DNA from: Candidatus Kapaibacterium sp.
GTDB lineage: Bacteria; Bacteroidota; Ignavibacteria; Kapaibacteriales; UBA2268
NCBI GenBank assembly: GCA_026390695.1
Contig: JAPLFL010000094.1
Coordinates: 37,843 to 101,842, forward strand
DNA: 64,000 nt
Direction of reading: 5' to 3'
In this document: positions 1 through 8,394 of the stretch, piece by piece
How the letters are laid out: the number at the start of each line of letters is the position of its first letter
Numbering within the stretch: the stretch's first letter is position 1
Program-made: the position numbers and the translations under genes
Notes under the pieces: model-generated
What the model was told of the DNA's origin: nothing
What the model saw: the letters and a program-made list of their open reading frames with translations, nothing else
Databases searched by the model: none

Positions 1-485
1 GACAGCTTGACCATCATCCAGACAAAAACGAGAAATATGCTAACCCAAATCAAACGAAAACGAAGTAAACCAGAAAATTTTATATTATATTTATAATTTA
101 AAAGAGAGAATAAAGTGATGATAAAGAATGAAATTCCTTCTAATCCGGCAATTGCCACATGTGTTTTCCAGAACACAATTGTAAAAATTATTCCCTGCAA
201 ACTTATTAATAATAAATTCAAAACAGTATAGAAGGGATTACGTAATTGTTCCTCTAATTTAGGTGAAATATAGTAAAATGCAAAGAAAGCAATTAAAAAA
301 CCCTCGAAACTTCCCGTTGCAAGAGGGAAAGTAATTAATCGCCAGAATTCCATTGTTGTAACAAGTTTTCCAGTATCAAGACTAAACAAAGGATCTAATT
401 TTCCGCCAACTACAATATTAAGCAAATACACAAATGAAAATGCAACAAATAGTTTTCGGGACAATATTTTCTTTGAATTTGGCAT
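1..485 (-). CDS. Rhomboid-like membrane protein, N-terminal part (runs off the left edge)
   Basis: About 161 codons are visible, from an ATG at 485..483 that directly follows the TAA of the upstream lipoprotein gene, so the two are probably translated in coupling. The product is very hydrophobic, with about five membrane segments. A WRLITFPLA segment after the first helix and a YYISPKLEEQL loop resemble the start of rhomboid-family proteins. At the place where active rhomboid proteases carry GxSG, this protein reads GLEG, so the catalytic serine appears absent and it may be a non-proteolytic pseudo-rhomboid. The C-terminal half, with any catalytic histidine, lies outside the window. The family call is an inference from short motifs; an unrelated polytopic protein cannot be excluded. 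Confidence 0.55.
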   Translation of the reverse strand, partial: MPNSKKILSRKLFVAFSFVYLLNIVVGGKLDPLFSLDTGKLVTTMEFWRLITFPLATGSFEGFLIAFFAFYYISPKLEEQLRNPFYTVLNLLLISLQGIIFTIVFWKTHVAIAGLEGISFFIITLFSLLNYKYNIKFSGLLRFRLIWVSIFLVFVWMMVKL

Positions 486-2834
486 TTACTTAATCGATAA
501 AATAATAACATACGGATTATTCATTCCAAAATGGCTTGGTCTCCAAACATTAGCACCATTCAAATATTCCCAAGTATAATATTTACGGACATTATCAAAA
601 AAAGCTATCGAAAAAGGATAATCTTTTCCTGACTGAAAAACGACATCACCTCCGTCTACATTTTCGGTTGCAAGTGCGCGGGCAAATTCCACAGTCCAAA
701 CGCCATTAGCCCACACACCTTTTGCTCGTACATCACTCCTTTGATTGAACATATTATCCTGCCCCTGCAATTTCCAACCCGAAACAAAATCACCAACTGC
801 AAAAGGTTTACCAGTTAAAGGATTATTCTGTCCTGTGAATGGTTCGCTTGTATCATCCCAAATGTAACGTTTGTTTAAATTACCGTTATCTCCAGCAGCC
901 AAAGAAATAGGTAGCTTTTTACCATTAACCATAAAATTATTAGTCGAAAATGGACGACCGGGAATATCACCTGTACGAATCGAAGGATTTGAACTAATGT
1001 CATTACCATTTGCATTATGGTCATCGGCATATCCGAGTGGGTTTGTCAGCCCTGCTTGCCAGACCCAAATATCAGTTTTTCCAAGATAAGGGAAAAATCC
1101 TCCTTCATAGTTATTCGTATAAACGGCTGTGTGACAAGAAGTGAAACAACCAAAATCGGCAAATTTCTTTGATCCTTCTCCAACAACATTTGCTGAAATC
1201 GGAAACACAAAACTTATTCCATCTTGTCCGTTTGTATCTAATTTCCAGTTTGATTCAAGTTTAGGATCACCACCTGTAAAAGTAAATTTATTAGGAATAT
1301 CATCCATTGAAGGATCATCAATCTTAACAATGAAATAAATACTATCTTTTGTATGAACTGATCTGACTGAAGCAGGAAATATTCTTTTATCATTAATTGT
1401 TGATTCAATTTCATAAAGATTTACTTTAACTTCAGTAGCAGAAGCCCAGCAAGCATCATTATCAATTCCATCAAGAGCTGGTGCAGCGGCAGTATTACAA
1501 ATTAAAGTCGGTGGAGTTTTCGAACTTGATGTACAATTTCCTTTGAGATTAAGAGTAGCATCCACAGCGGAAGCAGTAATTGTAATTAATCCGTTAAAAA
1601 TACCGGAACTTGTTGGTGCAAATGAAATATTTGAATTGATAGTGGCATTAGCTGCAATTGTAGCAGGAATTGTATGTGTATATGCTGATGAACCGATACC
1701 GGTTAATTTAACCGTTAAACTCTGAACTGATGATGTTAAATTAGTAATTTTAACTATAGTGTCCATTTTATTATTCACGGAAACAGTTCCGAAATCAAGA
1801 ATATTTGGACTAATTTGAATAATGGCAGAGGCAAACCCCTGACCAGTTAAATTTGCACTCACGGTTTTAGCAGCATCAATAAATATAACCGCATTGTATG
1901 TTTTGGCTTCTGTGGGACTAAAGCGAACTGTAACGCTATCAATTGTTCCCTGAGCTAATGCAGAAGCAGGTGTATATTCTATTTTAAAATTGGATGCATC
2001 CGTTCCGCTTAAGCTTGGTTGAACAGTAAAGGGATTGGCATTCAAATTTTGAAGGCTAATTTTCTTGATTAATGATGTGCCAATCGATAAAGTTTTAAAA
2101 TCAAGCATTGTCGGAGAAACAGTTACTTGCGCTCCAAACGAACATATACCGACTAATTGTACCTTAGCATAAGACCCGATATTCAAAACTGCATGATGAG
2201 TTTTTTCAATTGAGGGACTGAAAACTGCATCAATTGTTCCGGTTTTTCCTGATCCAATAGATAAAGTTGTTTGTTTCACCGAAAAAACTGATTTGTCTGA
2301 TCCATCAATAGAAAAATTAAGATTGAGACTATCTGTAGAAACATTTTGAATAGTTAATTTGAGAGTTTGAGTATCGTTTGGTTTGACATTTGAGAAAGTT
2401 AAAGTATCGACCACTGAGATTTTTATTGTAGAAGAACCGCTACCACTCAAATTCACAGTCTTTTTAGATCCGATTTTCAAAACAGCAGTAAATGATCTTT
2501 CTGCATTAGGTGTGAATGTTATAGGAATGATCAGGCTCTTCTTGGAAGTAATTTTAACTGTAGAACTTAAACTTGTGCCAAAGTAAGTCTTATCGATTCC
2601 ATCGATTGAAAGCGGTAAGTCAATATCGGATTCATTCAAATTCTCAACAGTTACATTCATGGATTTCGTTTGATTTAGCGCCACAGTAGCGAAATTTAAA
2701 TCAGTAGGAGAAATATTCAGGTTTGAGTCCGAAGCCGATGGGTTAGTAGAATTATCGCCACACTTGATAAATAAAAATATAGCAAGAGTTAAAAATAAAG
2801 TTGTACTAATCCAGTGTTTATTGTTCTTCAGCAT
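486..2834 (-). CDS. Lipoprotein with HYDIN-like Ig repeats and a C-terminal EB_dh haem-type domain
   Basis: 782 residues. The N-terminus is a lipoprotein-type signal (hydrophobic stretch ending FLFIKC, Cys at about 26; Lys just before the Cys is atypical), suggesting envelope anchoring. Four repeats of about 100 residues (roughly 38-435) carry the 'L.F.tv.vn...t..v.i.N' pattern of HYDIN/ASPM/SPD-2 Ig-like domains. From about 440 the sequence changes to a domain like the ethylbenzene-dehydrogenase-related haem-binding family (EB_dh): it starts APALDGIDNDACWASA and includes DGISFVFPI. Within it is CFTSCH, a C-x3-CH motif, one residue longer than the canonical c-haem site. It lies 28 bp downstream of nuoE. 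A redox or electron-transfer role is inferred only from the EB_dh similarity. Confidence 0.75.
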   Translation of the reverse strand: MLKNNKHWISTTLFLTLAIFLFIKCGDNSTNPSASDSNLNISPTDLNFATVALNQTKSMNVTVENLNESDIDLPLSIDGIDKTYFGTSLSSTVKITSKKSLIIPITFTPNAERSFTAVLKIGSKKTVNLSGSGSSTIKISVVDTLTFSNVKPNDTQTLKLTIQNVSTDSLNLNFSIDGSDKSVFSVKQTTLSIGSGKTGTIDAVFSPSIEKTHHAVLNIGSYAKVQLVGICSFGAQVTVSPTMLDFKTLSIGTSLIKKISLQNLNANPFTVQPSLSGTDASNFKIEYTPASALAQGTIDSVTVRFSPTEAKTYNAVIFIDAAKTVSANLTGQGFASAIIQISPNILDFGTVSVNNKMDTIVKITNLTSSVQSLTVKLTGIGSSAYTHTIPATIAANATINSNISFAPTSSGIFNGLITITASAVDATLNLKGNCTSSSKTPPTLICNTAAAPALDGIDNDACWASATEVKVNLYEIESTINDKRIFPASVRSVHTKDSIYFIVKIDDPSMDDIPNKFTFTGGDPKLESNWKLDTNGQDGISFVFPISANVVGEGSKKFADFGCFTSCHTAVYTNNYEGGFFPYLGKTDIWVWQAGLTNPLGYADDHNANGNDISSNPSIRTGDIPGRPFSTNNFMVNGKKLPISLAAGDNGNLNKRYIWDDTSEPFTGQNNPLTGKPFAVGDFVSGWKLQGQDNMFNQRSDVRAKGVWANGVWTVEFARALATENVDGGDVVFQSGKDYPFSIAFFDNVRKYYTWEYLNGANVWRPSHFGMNNPYVIILSIK

Positions 2835-2862
2835 CTCAATCCTTGTTATTTTTTAATAAAAT

Positions 2863-3336
2863 TTAATTAAGAGATTCAAGTAATTTATCAATTGATTCAA
2901 TGGAAGATAATTCATAATAATCTTCATTAATTACTACTACTGGTGCACCCCCGCAAGCGCCCATACATTCCACTTCTTCGAGTGAGAATTTACCATCAGA
3001 GGTAGTTTCCATATTTTTCAAACCATATTTCTTTGAAACATGATGATAAATTGAATCCCCGTCCATTAGCATGCAAGACACATTCGTACAGACCTGCACA
3101 TGATATTTACCCATCGGCTTTTTGAAGTACATGGTATAGAAGGTGGCAACACCCTCAACTTGAGCAAAAGGCAAATGAAGCAAGTCAGCAACATATTGCA
3201 TCACATCTGGAGAAATCCAGCCGAATGTTCTTTGAGCTAACCATAAAACTGGCATCAGAGCGGCCTGTTCCGTTGGATAATGATCTTTAATTTTATTTAC
3301 ACGTTCCAATTCTTGGGCATTAAAAGCTATTTCCAT
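2863..3336 (-). CDS. nuoE: NADH-quinone oxidoreductase subunit E, thioredoxin-like [2Fe-2S] protein
   Basis: 157 residues, the normal length for the 24-kDa subunit of complex I (NuoE). The N-terminal helical part contains PTEQAALMPVLWLAQ and the family signature VEGVATFYTMY. The four [2Fe-2S] ligands are present as C-x4-C (CTNVSC) and C-x3-C (CMGAC) followed by GGAPVVVINE. In complex I it partners NuoF in the NADH-oxidising module. No other nuo gene is in the window, so it is either separated from its complex-I operon or belongs to a related NADH-dependent enzyme such as a bifurcating hydrogenase. The upstream gap to secA is 118 bp; the lipoprotein gene follows after 28 bp. Confidence 0.9.
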   Translation of the reverse strand: MEIAFNAQELERVNKIKDHYPTEQAALMPVLWLAQRTFGWISPDVMQYVADLLHLPFAQVEGVATFYTMYFKKPMGKYHVQVCTNVSCMLMDGDSIYHHVSKKYGLKNMETTSDGKFSLEEVECMGACGGAPVVVINEDYYELSSIESIDKLLESLN

Positions 3337-3454
3337 TTTATTCTCAATTAATTTTAAAAAAACTCTAAATTAATTATTAATTACGAATTTCAAGTTATCA
3401 ATTATATATAATAAATCGCAAATCTAAATTTTTTCTTCCAATCATCATTTACCA

Positions 3455-6400
3455 TTAATCAAAGTTTTCATTCTTACCATGACATTGCTTGTACTTCCTA
3501 CCAGAACCGCAATAACATTTATCATTACGTCCGATCTTTGGCTGGCTGCGGCGAACCATTGTAACGGTTTCGGTTTCTTGCTGTTGCTGTTCAGGATTTG
3601 CATTCGGATTTGCACGCAGGTATGATGGTATTTCAGAAGAATGCTGATAATTTAAAGCTGCCTTGGTGGGTTGCTTTGTACGTAAGCGGGGAATTTCAGC
3701 AGTTTTTCTGCCTTTTCCCTGATCAAGACGGCCATCAATCCCGTAATTTCTTGGATATGTCTTAAACACTAATCCAAGGGTTTCTTTATTAATATCATCT
3801 AATAAATTAACAAAAGAGCGGTAAGCTTCGCCCTTATACTCAAGCAGTGGATCTTTTTGACCATAAGCACGAAGGTGAATACCTTCTTTCAAATCATCCA
3901 TAACTCGCAAATGTTCACGCCATTTATCATCAATAGTCTGAAGTATGGCTACTCTTTCAAGGTATGCCATAAATTCGGATCCAAGGATTTCTTCTTTTCT
4001 TGTATAAAACTCATCAGCAGCCGTTACAACACGCTGGATGAAGGTTTCAAGTTTCATATTTTCAAATTCTTTTAGCTCAATCTTTGGTTCACAGAGAAAA
4101 AGTGCCCTTGTATGTTTGATAATTTCATCAAGTTGAACTTTTGGATGAAATTCTTCGAACCAATTCTCAGCGATATTCTCCACGTATTCAAAAAGTTCAC
4201 CCTTCAATCTCTCACCACTCAGAGCCTGCCGACGACGAGTATAAATTACCTCACGTTGCTGATTCATAACGTTATCGTAATCCAATAATCTTTTACGAAT
4301 TGCAAAGTTATTTTCCTCGACCTTTTTCTGTGCCTTTTCAACTGATTTAGTAATTAAAGAATGCTGAATTGGCTCCCCTTCTGGCACTTTCATCCGCTGC
4401 ATAATAGAAGCTATTCTCTCACCTCCGAAAAGGCGCATCAGATCGTCCTCAAGTGAAATAAAAAACTGGGTACTACCCGGATCGCCCTGACGTCCGGAAC
4501 GACCACGCAACTGCCTGTCAATACGCCGTGCATCATGGCGTTCAGAGCCAATGATGCAAAGTCCACCATTTTTCTTAACTTCATGATCAAGTTTAATATC
4601 GGTACCACGCCCAGCCATGTTGGTTGCTATTGTTAGAGCGCCTTTACGACCGGCTCCAGCAACAATTTCGGCTTCTCGTGCGTGTTGCTTGGCATTCAAT
4701 ACATTGTGATGAATTCCTTGTCTGAGTAAAATTTTACTCAATATTTCCGAAACTTCAACGCTTGTGGTTCCAACGAGAACAGCTCTTCCTTTTTGAATTT
4801 GTTCACGTATTTCTTTTACGATAGCTGCATATTTTTCTTTCTTTGTACGATATATCAAATCATCAGAATCTTCGCGGATTATTGGTTTATTGGTTGGTAC
4901 GACAACCACATCAAGATTATAAATTTTTTCAAATTCACCTGCCTCAGTTTCGGCTGTACCAGTCATTCCGGCTAATTTTTTATACAAGCGGAAATAATTC
5001 TGCAAAGTAATTGTTGCAAAAGTTTGAGTATCTTTTTCAACTGTAACGTGTTCCTTGGCTTCTATAGCTTGATGTAAGCCCTCGGAATAACGTCTCCCGT
5101 CCAATATACGACCGGTAAATTCATCGACTATCATGACTTTACCTTCTTGAATCACATATTCAATATCTTTTTCATAAAGTGAATATGCCCGTAAAAGCTG
5201 ACTGATAGTGTGAATACGGTCACTGCGCTCGGCATAGACCAAATAAATTTCATCTTTTTTAATTTGCTTTTCCTCAGAGGTCATCGAATGATCTGCTTCA
5301 AATATACTCATCTGTGATGCAATATCAGGAATAACAAACATTTCTGCATCCTCCGTAGCAGAACACAGTAACTGACGCCCTTTTTCAGAAATATCAATGT
5401 TATGATTTTTCTCATCAATGGTATAATAAAGATCATCATCAATTTCGTGCATTTTCCGACCCTGATCCTGAAGATAGAACAGTTCGGTTTCACGGAGTAA
5501 TTTCTGATAATCAGGTTCCTGCATGAGTTTAAGTAGTTTTTTATGTTTAGGCAAAGCGCGATGAGCTGAGAGAAGATTCTTTCCGGCTCGCTCACGATCT
5601 TCCTTTTTGTCGGTTTTCAATAAATTTTCCGCTTCAAAAGCCAATTGATTAATTAACTTATTTTGGGCTTCTACCAATCTGCGTACCCTTGGATTCATTT
5701 CATCGAATTTCTGATCTGACTGGCCAACAGGGCCTGAAATGATAAGTGGCGTTCTTGCTTCATCTATCAAAACTGAGTCAACCTCATCAACTATTGCATA
5801 AAAGTGCAGTCTCTGGACTAACTGTTCTGATTCATGAACCATATTATCTCGCAAATAATCAAAACCGAACTCATTATTTGTACCATAACTAATATCACAA
5901 TTGTAAATTCGTTTTCTTTCCTCGGATTCCATATTAGACTGAATAGCACCAACTGTTAGCCCTAAGAACTCAAAAACTGGGGTCATCCACTGGCTGTCAC
6001 GCAATGCAAGATAATCATTTACGGTAACAAGATGTACACCAAGACCAGCTAATGCATTCAAATAAAGCGGAAGAATCGCAACAAGAGTTTTACCTTCTCC
6101 AGTGGCCATTTCAGAGATTTTTCCATGATGCAGAATCATACCACCGATCAACTGCACGTCAAAAGGAACCATATCCCATACGTAGTGCTGACCAGCATAT
6201 TCATAACCAAAACCTTGCTCTTTTAATCTGCGGCATGCTTGTTTAACGGCTGCAAAAGCCGGAGGAAGCAATTCATCCAAAGTAGCTTTAATTTCTTCAA
6301 TAATTTCCTTGTCTAATTCCTTAACGCGAGATGATAATTCAAAAGAATCAGCCGCATTCAGTGCCTCAGCTTTCAATCTATCAATGATGCTTTTCTTTTC

Positions 6401-6583
6401 TTCTTCAAAGTCTAATATTCTTGACTGAATTATTTCTTTAAATTCCTGAGTTTTTGCCCTGAGATCATCGTCCGACAAACTATTAAATTCATTATAGAAT
6501 TTGTGTACTTCTTGCAGAACAGGCTGTAGTTTTTTAACATCTTTTTCGTGCTTAGATCCAAACAACATTTTGAGAATATTCAT
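3455..6583 (-). CDS. secA: Preprotein translocase ATPase SecA
   Basis: 1042 residues, long for SecA. It is the motor that drives unfolded proteins through SecYEG at the inner membrane. Walker A MATGEGKT is at about 159-166, followed by the DEVDSVLIDEARTPL helicase motif; LAGMTGTA and NMAGRGTDI mark nucleotide-binding domain 2. Much of the extra length is a charged insertion after the ISGP motif (about residues 285-400), common in SecA of the FCB group. The C-terminus has the zinc-binding SEC-C motif CYCGSGRKYKQCHG (about 1025-1038), used for SecB/ribosome contact in other bacteria. ATG start at 6583; the gene is monocistronic or leads into nuoE. Confidence 0.97.
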   Translation of the reverse strand: MNILKMLFGSKHEKDVKKLQPVLQEVHKFYNEFNSLSDDDLRAKTQEFKEIIQSRILDFEEEKKSIIDRLKAEALNAADSFELSSRVKELDKEIIEEIKATLDELLPPAFAAVKQACRRLKEQGFGYEYAGQHYVWDMVPFDVQLIGGMILHHGKISEMATGEGKTLVAILPLYLNALAGLGVHLVTVNDYLALRDSQWMTPVFEFLGLTVGAIQSNMESEERKRIYNCDISYGTNNEFGFDYLRDNMVHESEQLVQRLHFYAIVDEVDSVLIDEARTPLIISGPVGQSDQKFDEMNPRVRRLVEAQNKLINQLAFEAENLLKTDKKEDRERAGKNLLSAHRALPKHKKLLKLMQEPDYQKLLRETELFYLQDQGRKMHEIDDDLYYTIDEKNHNIDISEKGRQLLCSATEDAEMFVIPDIASQMSIFEADHSMTSEEKQIKKDEIYLVYAERSDRIHTISQLLRAYSLYEKDIEYVIQEGKVMIVDEFTGRILDGRRYSEGLHQAIEAKEHVTVEKDTQTFATITLQNYFRLYKKLAGMTGTAETEAGEFEKIYNLDVVVVPTNKPIIREDSDDLIYRTKKEKYAAIVKEIREQIQKGRAVLVGTTSVEVSEILSKILLRQGIHHNVLNAKQHAREAEIVAGAGRKGALTIATNMAGRGTDIKLDHEVKKNGGLCIIGSERHDARRIDRQLRGRSGRQGDPGSTQFFISLEDDLMRLFGGERIASIMQRMKVPEGEPIQHSLITKSVEKAQKKVEENNFAIRKRLLDYDNVMNQQREVIYTRRRQALSGERLKGELFEYVENIAENWFEEFHPKVQLDEIIKHTRALFLCEPKIELKEFENMKLETFIQRVVTAADEFYTRKEEILGSEFMAYLERVAILQTIDDKWREHLRVMDDLKEGIHLRAYGQKDPLLEYKGEAYRSFVNLLDDINKETLGLVFKTYPRNYGIDGRLDQGKGRKTAEIPRLRTKQPTKAALNYQHSSEIPSYLRANPNANPEQQQQETETVTMVRRSQPKIGRNDKCYCGSGRKYKQCHGKNENFD

Positions 6584-6748
6584 ATTCTTTTGATTCCATT
6601 TTGATAATATTTAAATGACTAAGTATAGACGCTTCATTTCAAAAAATATTGAATTTTCATATAAATTTATCAGTTTTTTTTCTGTCAAAGATTTATTGTA
6701 ATTTGATTTTGTATAATATTCAAATTAACCAATAGTTTCATAGCTATT

Positions 6749-7183
6749 ATGAAAGATTTAAATATGTTGAAAGTAGAGCGTTGGAAGTTAAGATTTGAAA
6801 ATTACGAGAAAGCATTTCTGAAATTATCACGGATTGTCAAAAGAGATAATCTTGACGAACTTGAATTGATGGCTCTGATTCAAGCTTTCGAGTTCACTTT
6901 TGAACTTGCTTGGAAGACCTTGAAAGATTATTTAACTGAAAACGGATTTAGCACAAAAAGTCCTAAAGAAACACTGAGACAAGCAATTCAATCGGAATAT
7001 ATAGAATTTGGTCAAATTTGGATGGATGCAATTGAAAAAAGAAATGAATCATCCCATGCTTATGACGACACGATTTTAATTAATACAACGAATTTTATTA
7101 TCAATGAATTTTATAAAGCATCTGAAGAGTTTTATAAAGATTTTAAATTAAAAATAGGATTAAATGCGCTTTGGGTTGACTGA
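6749..7183 (+). CDS. HEPN-type nucleotidyltransferase-substrate-binding protein (HepT-like toxin)
   Basis: 144 residues, all-alpha, matching the HI0074 / NTase_sub_bind family. The segment ALIQAFEFTFELAWKTLKDY is the family core. R98-x4-H103-x-Y105 (RNESSHAY) is the RX4HXY motif of HepT RNase toxins; in characterised type VII systems the tyrosine is AMP-modified by the partner. The next gene, an MNT nucleotidyltransferase, overlaps by 20 bp, so the pair is one transcription unit. Either ATG 6749 or the internal ATG at residue 6 could start it. An alternative role as a non-toxic nucleotidyltransferase partner is possible. Confidence 0.85.
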   Translation: MKDLNMLKVERWKLRFENYEKAFLKLSRIVKRDNLDELELMALIQAFEFTFELAWKTLKDYLTENGFSTKSPKETLRQAIQSEYIEFGQIWMDAIEKRNESSHAYDDTILINTTNFIINEFYKASEEFYKDFKLKIGLNALWVD

Positions 7184-7466
7184 CAGGCAGATTTCAATTA
7201 TTGAGGAAATTTTTACAAATTATCCTGAAATCATTCAGGTAATCATTTTTGGGTCCAGAGCCGATGGTACAAATAGTACTGCTGCGGATATTGATCTTGC
7301 ACTCAAAACAAGTTCAGAAAGGTTCAGCAAACTTGGGAGTTTAATTAGTGCATTTGAGGAAAGCAGTTTGCCTTATTTTGTCGATATCATTGATTATAAT
7401 CAGATGCAATCTCAAAAATTAAAATCAAATATAGATTTATACGGTAAAATTTTTTATCAGAAATGA
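7164..7466 (+). CDS. Minimal nucleotidyltransferase (MntA-like antitoxin)
   Basis: 100 residues. The opening MRFGLTDRQ is typical of HI0073-type minimal nucleotidyltransferases and supports the ATG at 7164 despite the 20-bp overlap with the HEPN gene. The catalytic signature is complete: G30-S31, ten residues, then D42-I43-D44 (GSX10DXD), with the later strand FVDIIDY. In type VII toxin-antitoxin pairs this enzyme adenylylates the HEPN toxin on the tyrosine of RX4HXY to neutralise it; here that is inferred from family and gene order. Confidence 0.88.
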   Translation: MRFGLTDRQISIIEEIFTNYPEIIQVIIFGSRADGTNSTAADIDLALKTSSERFSKLGSLISAFEESSLPYFVDIIDYNQMQSQKLKSNIDLYGKIFYQK

Positions 7467-7510
7467 AATATTTTCCTATTAACTGCTTCCATTCTGCATT
7501 TTTCATTAAA

Positions 7511-7852
7511 TTACATTTTTCTGTCAACAACAAATCCACTTGAATTTGCTTTAAAATCACGATTTGAAATTGTACTACCATTTGATAGATACTGATAATT
7601 CCCAATTGATTTTAATTGATTATAAATATGAAGAGCCGCAGCAGGAGGCTGTATTTTGATCACATTGGTTTGGCTGGAGTTAATAGCAGAATCAATAACG
7701 AGATCAGCAGTTGTTTTCTGCTTTCTCTTTTGTTTATCCGAATACCTGTCAAAGCCTTCTGCATCATTTATTAAGACAGCAGAATGGCCAGAATCAGACT
7801 TCAGATTGTTGATTATATTTTGTTTTCTCCCAACCACAAAAATAAATTCCAA
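7511..7852 (-). pseudogene. Uncertain 113-codon ORF, probable gene remnant
   Basis: An open frame with no recognisable family. It lacks an ATG: the only available start is a TTG at 7852, four codons after an in-frame stop, and no clear ribosome binding site precedes it. The translation has a globular-looking composition (for example KQKTTADLVIDSAINSSQTN and NQLKSIGNYQYLSNGST), which hints at a former coding sequence. It lies between the toxin-antitoxin pair and a MITE-like repeat cluster, a setting where gene debris is common. It may also be a chance ORF. Confidence 0.3.
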
Positions 7853-7915
7853 TCTAAAAGATTATCAAATATAGAATAATTCAAAAAGTTTCAGATAAGT
7901 AGAAATACGGGATTA

Positions 7916-8312
7916 ATATCGTTTCCTACTTGAAGGCTGTCATTCCTGTGTATGAGACTGTGTGAAAACTTCAATTAATTGTCATTCCTGCGAATGCAGG
8001 AATCCACTGATTGGTACTGGAAGGGGATTCCCGCATGCGCGACTGTGTGAAAACTACCTTTTCTTGTCATTGCTGCGAATGCAGGAATCCCCTAAAGTGG
8101 CACTGGAAGGAGATTCCCGCATGCGCGACTCTGTGAAAATTACCTTTTCTTGTCATTCCTGCGAATGCAGGAATCCCTTAAAGTGGCACTGGAAGGAGAT
8201 TCCTGCATTCGCAGAAAGACATTTTTGTTAAATATGAGGCTTTTGAGACGGCCTCAATTGATTATTTTCGGATGAATGACAATAATTCCTAATTCATTAA
8301 GGAAATGATATA
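7916..8312. mobile_element. MITE-like element, copy I, internally triplicated
   Basis: Both ends are shared with the copy at 42819-42942 in opposite orientation. The left end is ATATCGTTTCCTACTTGAAG; the right end, read inward from the other strand, is TATATCATTTCCTTAATG. The ends are imperfect terminal inverted repeats (ATATCRTTTCCT). Inside are three direct copies of a unit of about 85 bp, starting at 7981, 8066 and 8152, plus a deleted fourth at 7939. Each unit carries GTCATTCCTGCGAATGCAGG facing GGAGATTCCCGCATGCGCGA, so each can fold into a hairpin. No transposase is present, so it would be a non-autonomous element. Confidence 0.75.
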
Positions 8313-8394
8313 AACCATTTCAAATATTAATCTAAGCAAAAAAAAGGAATACTATTTTATTAATATCCCTATTAAAAATTCATTAAAAATCAAA

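Noticed and set aside
7981..8213. Three regularly spaced repeats resembling a small CRISPR array
   Set aside because: Units are about 85 bp with no unique spacers; the whole unit repeats and matches MITE copies elsewhere. No cas genes.
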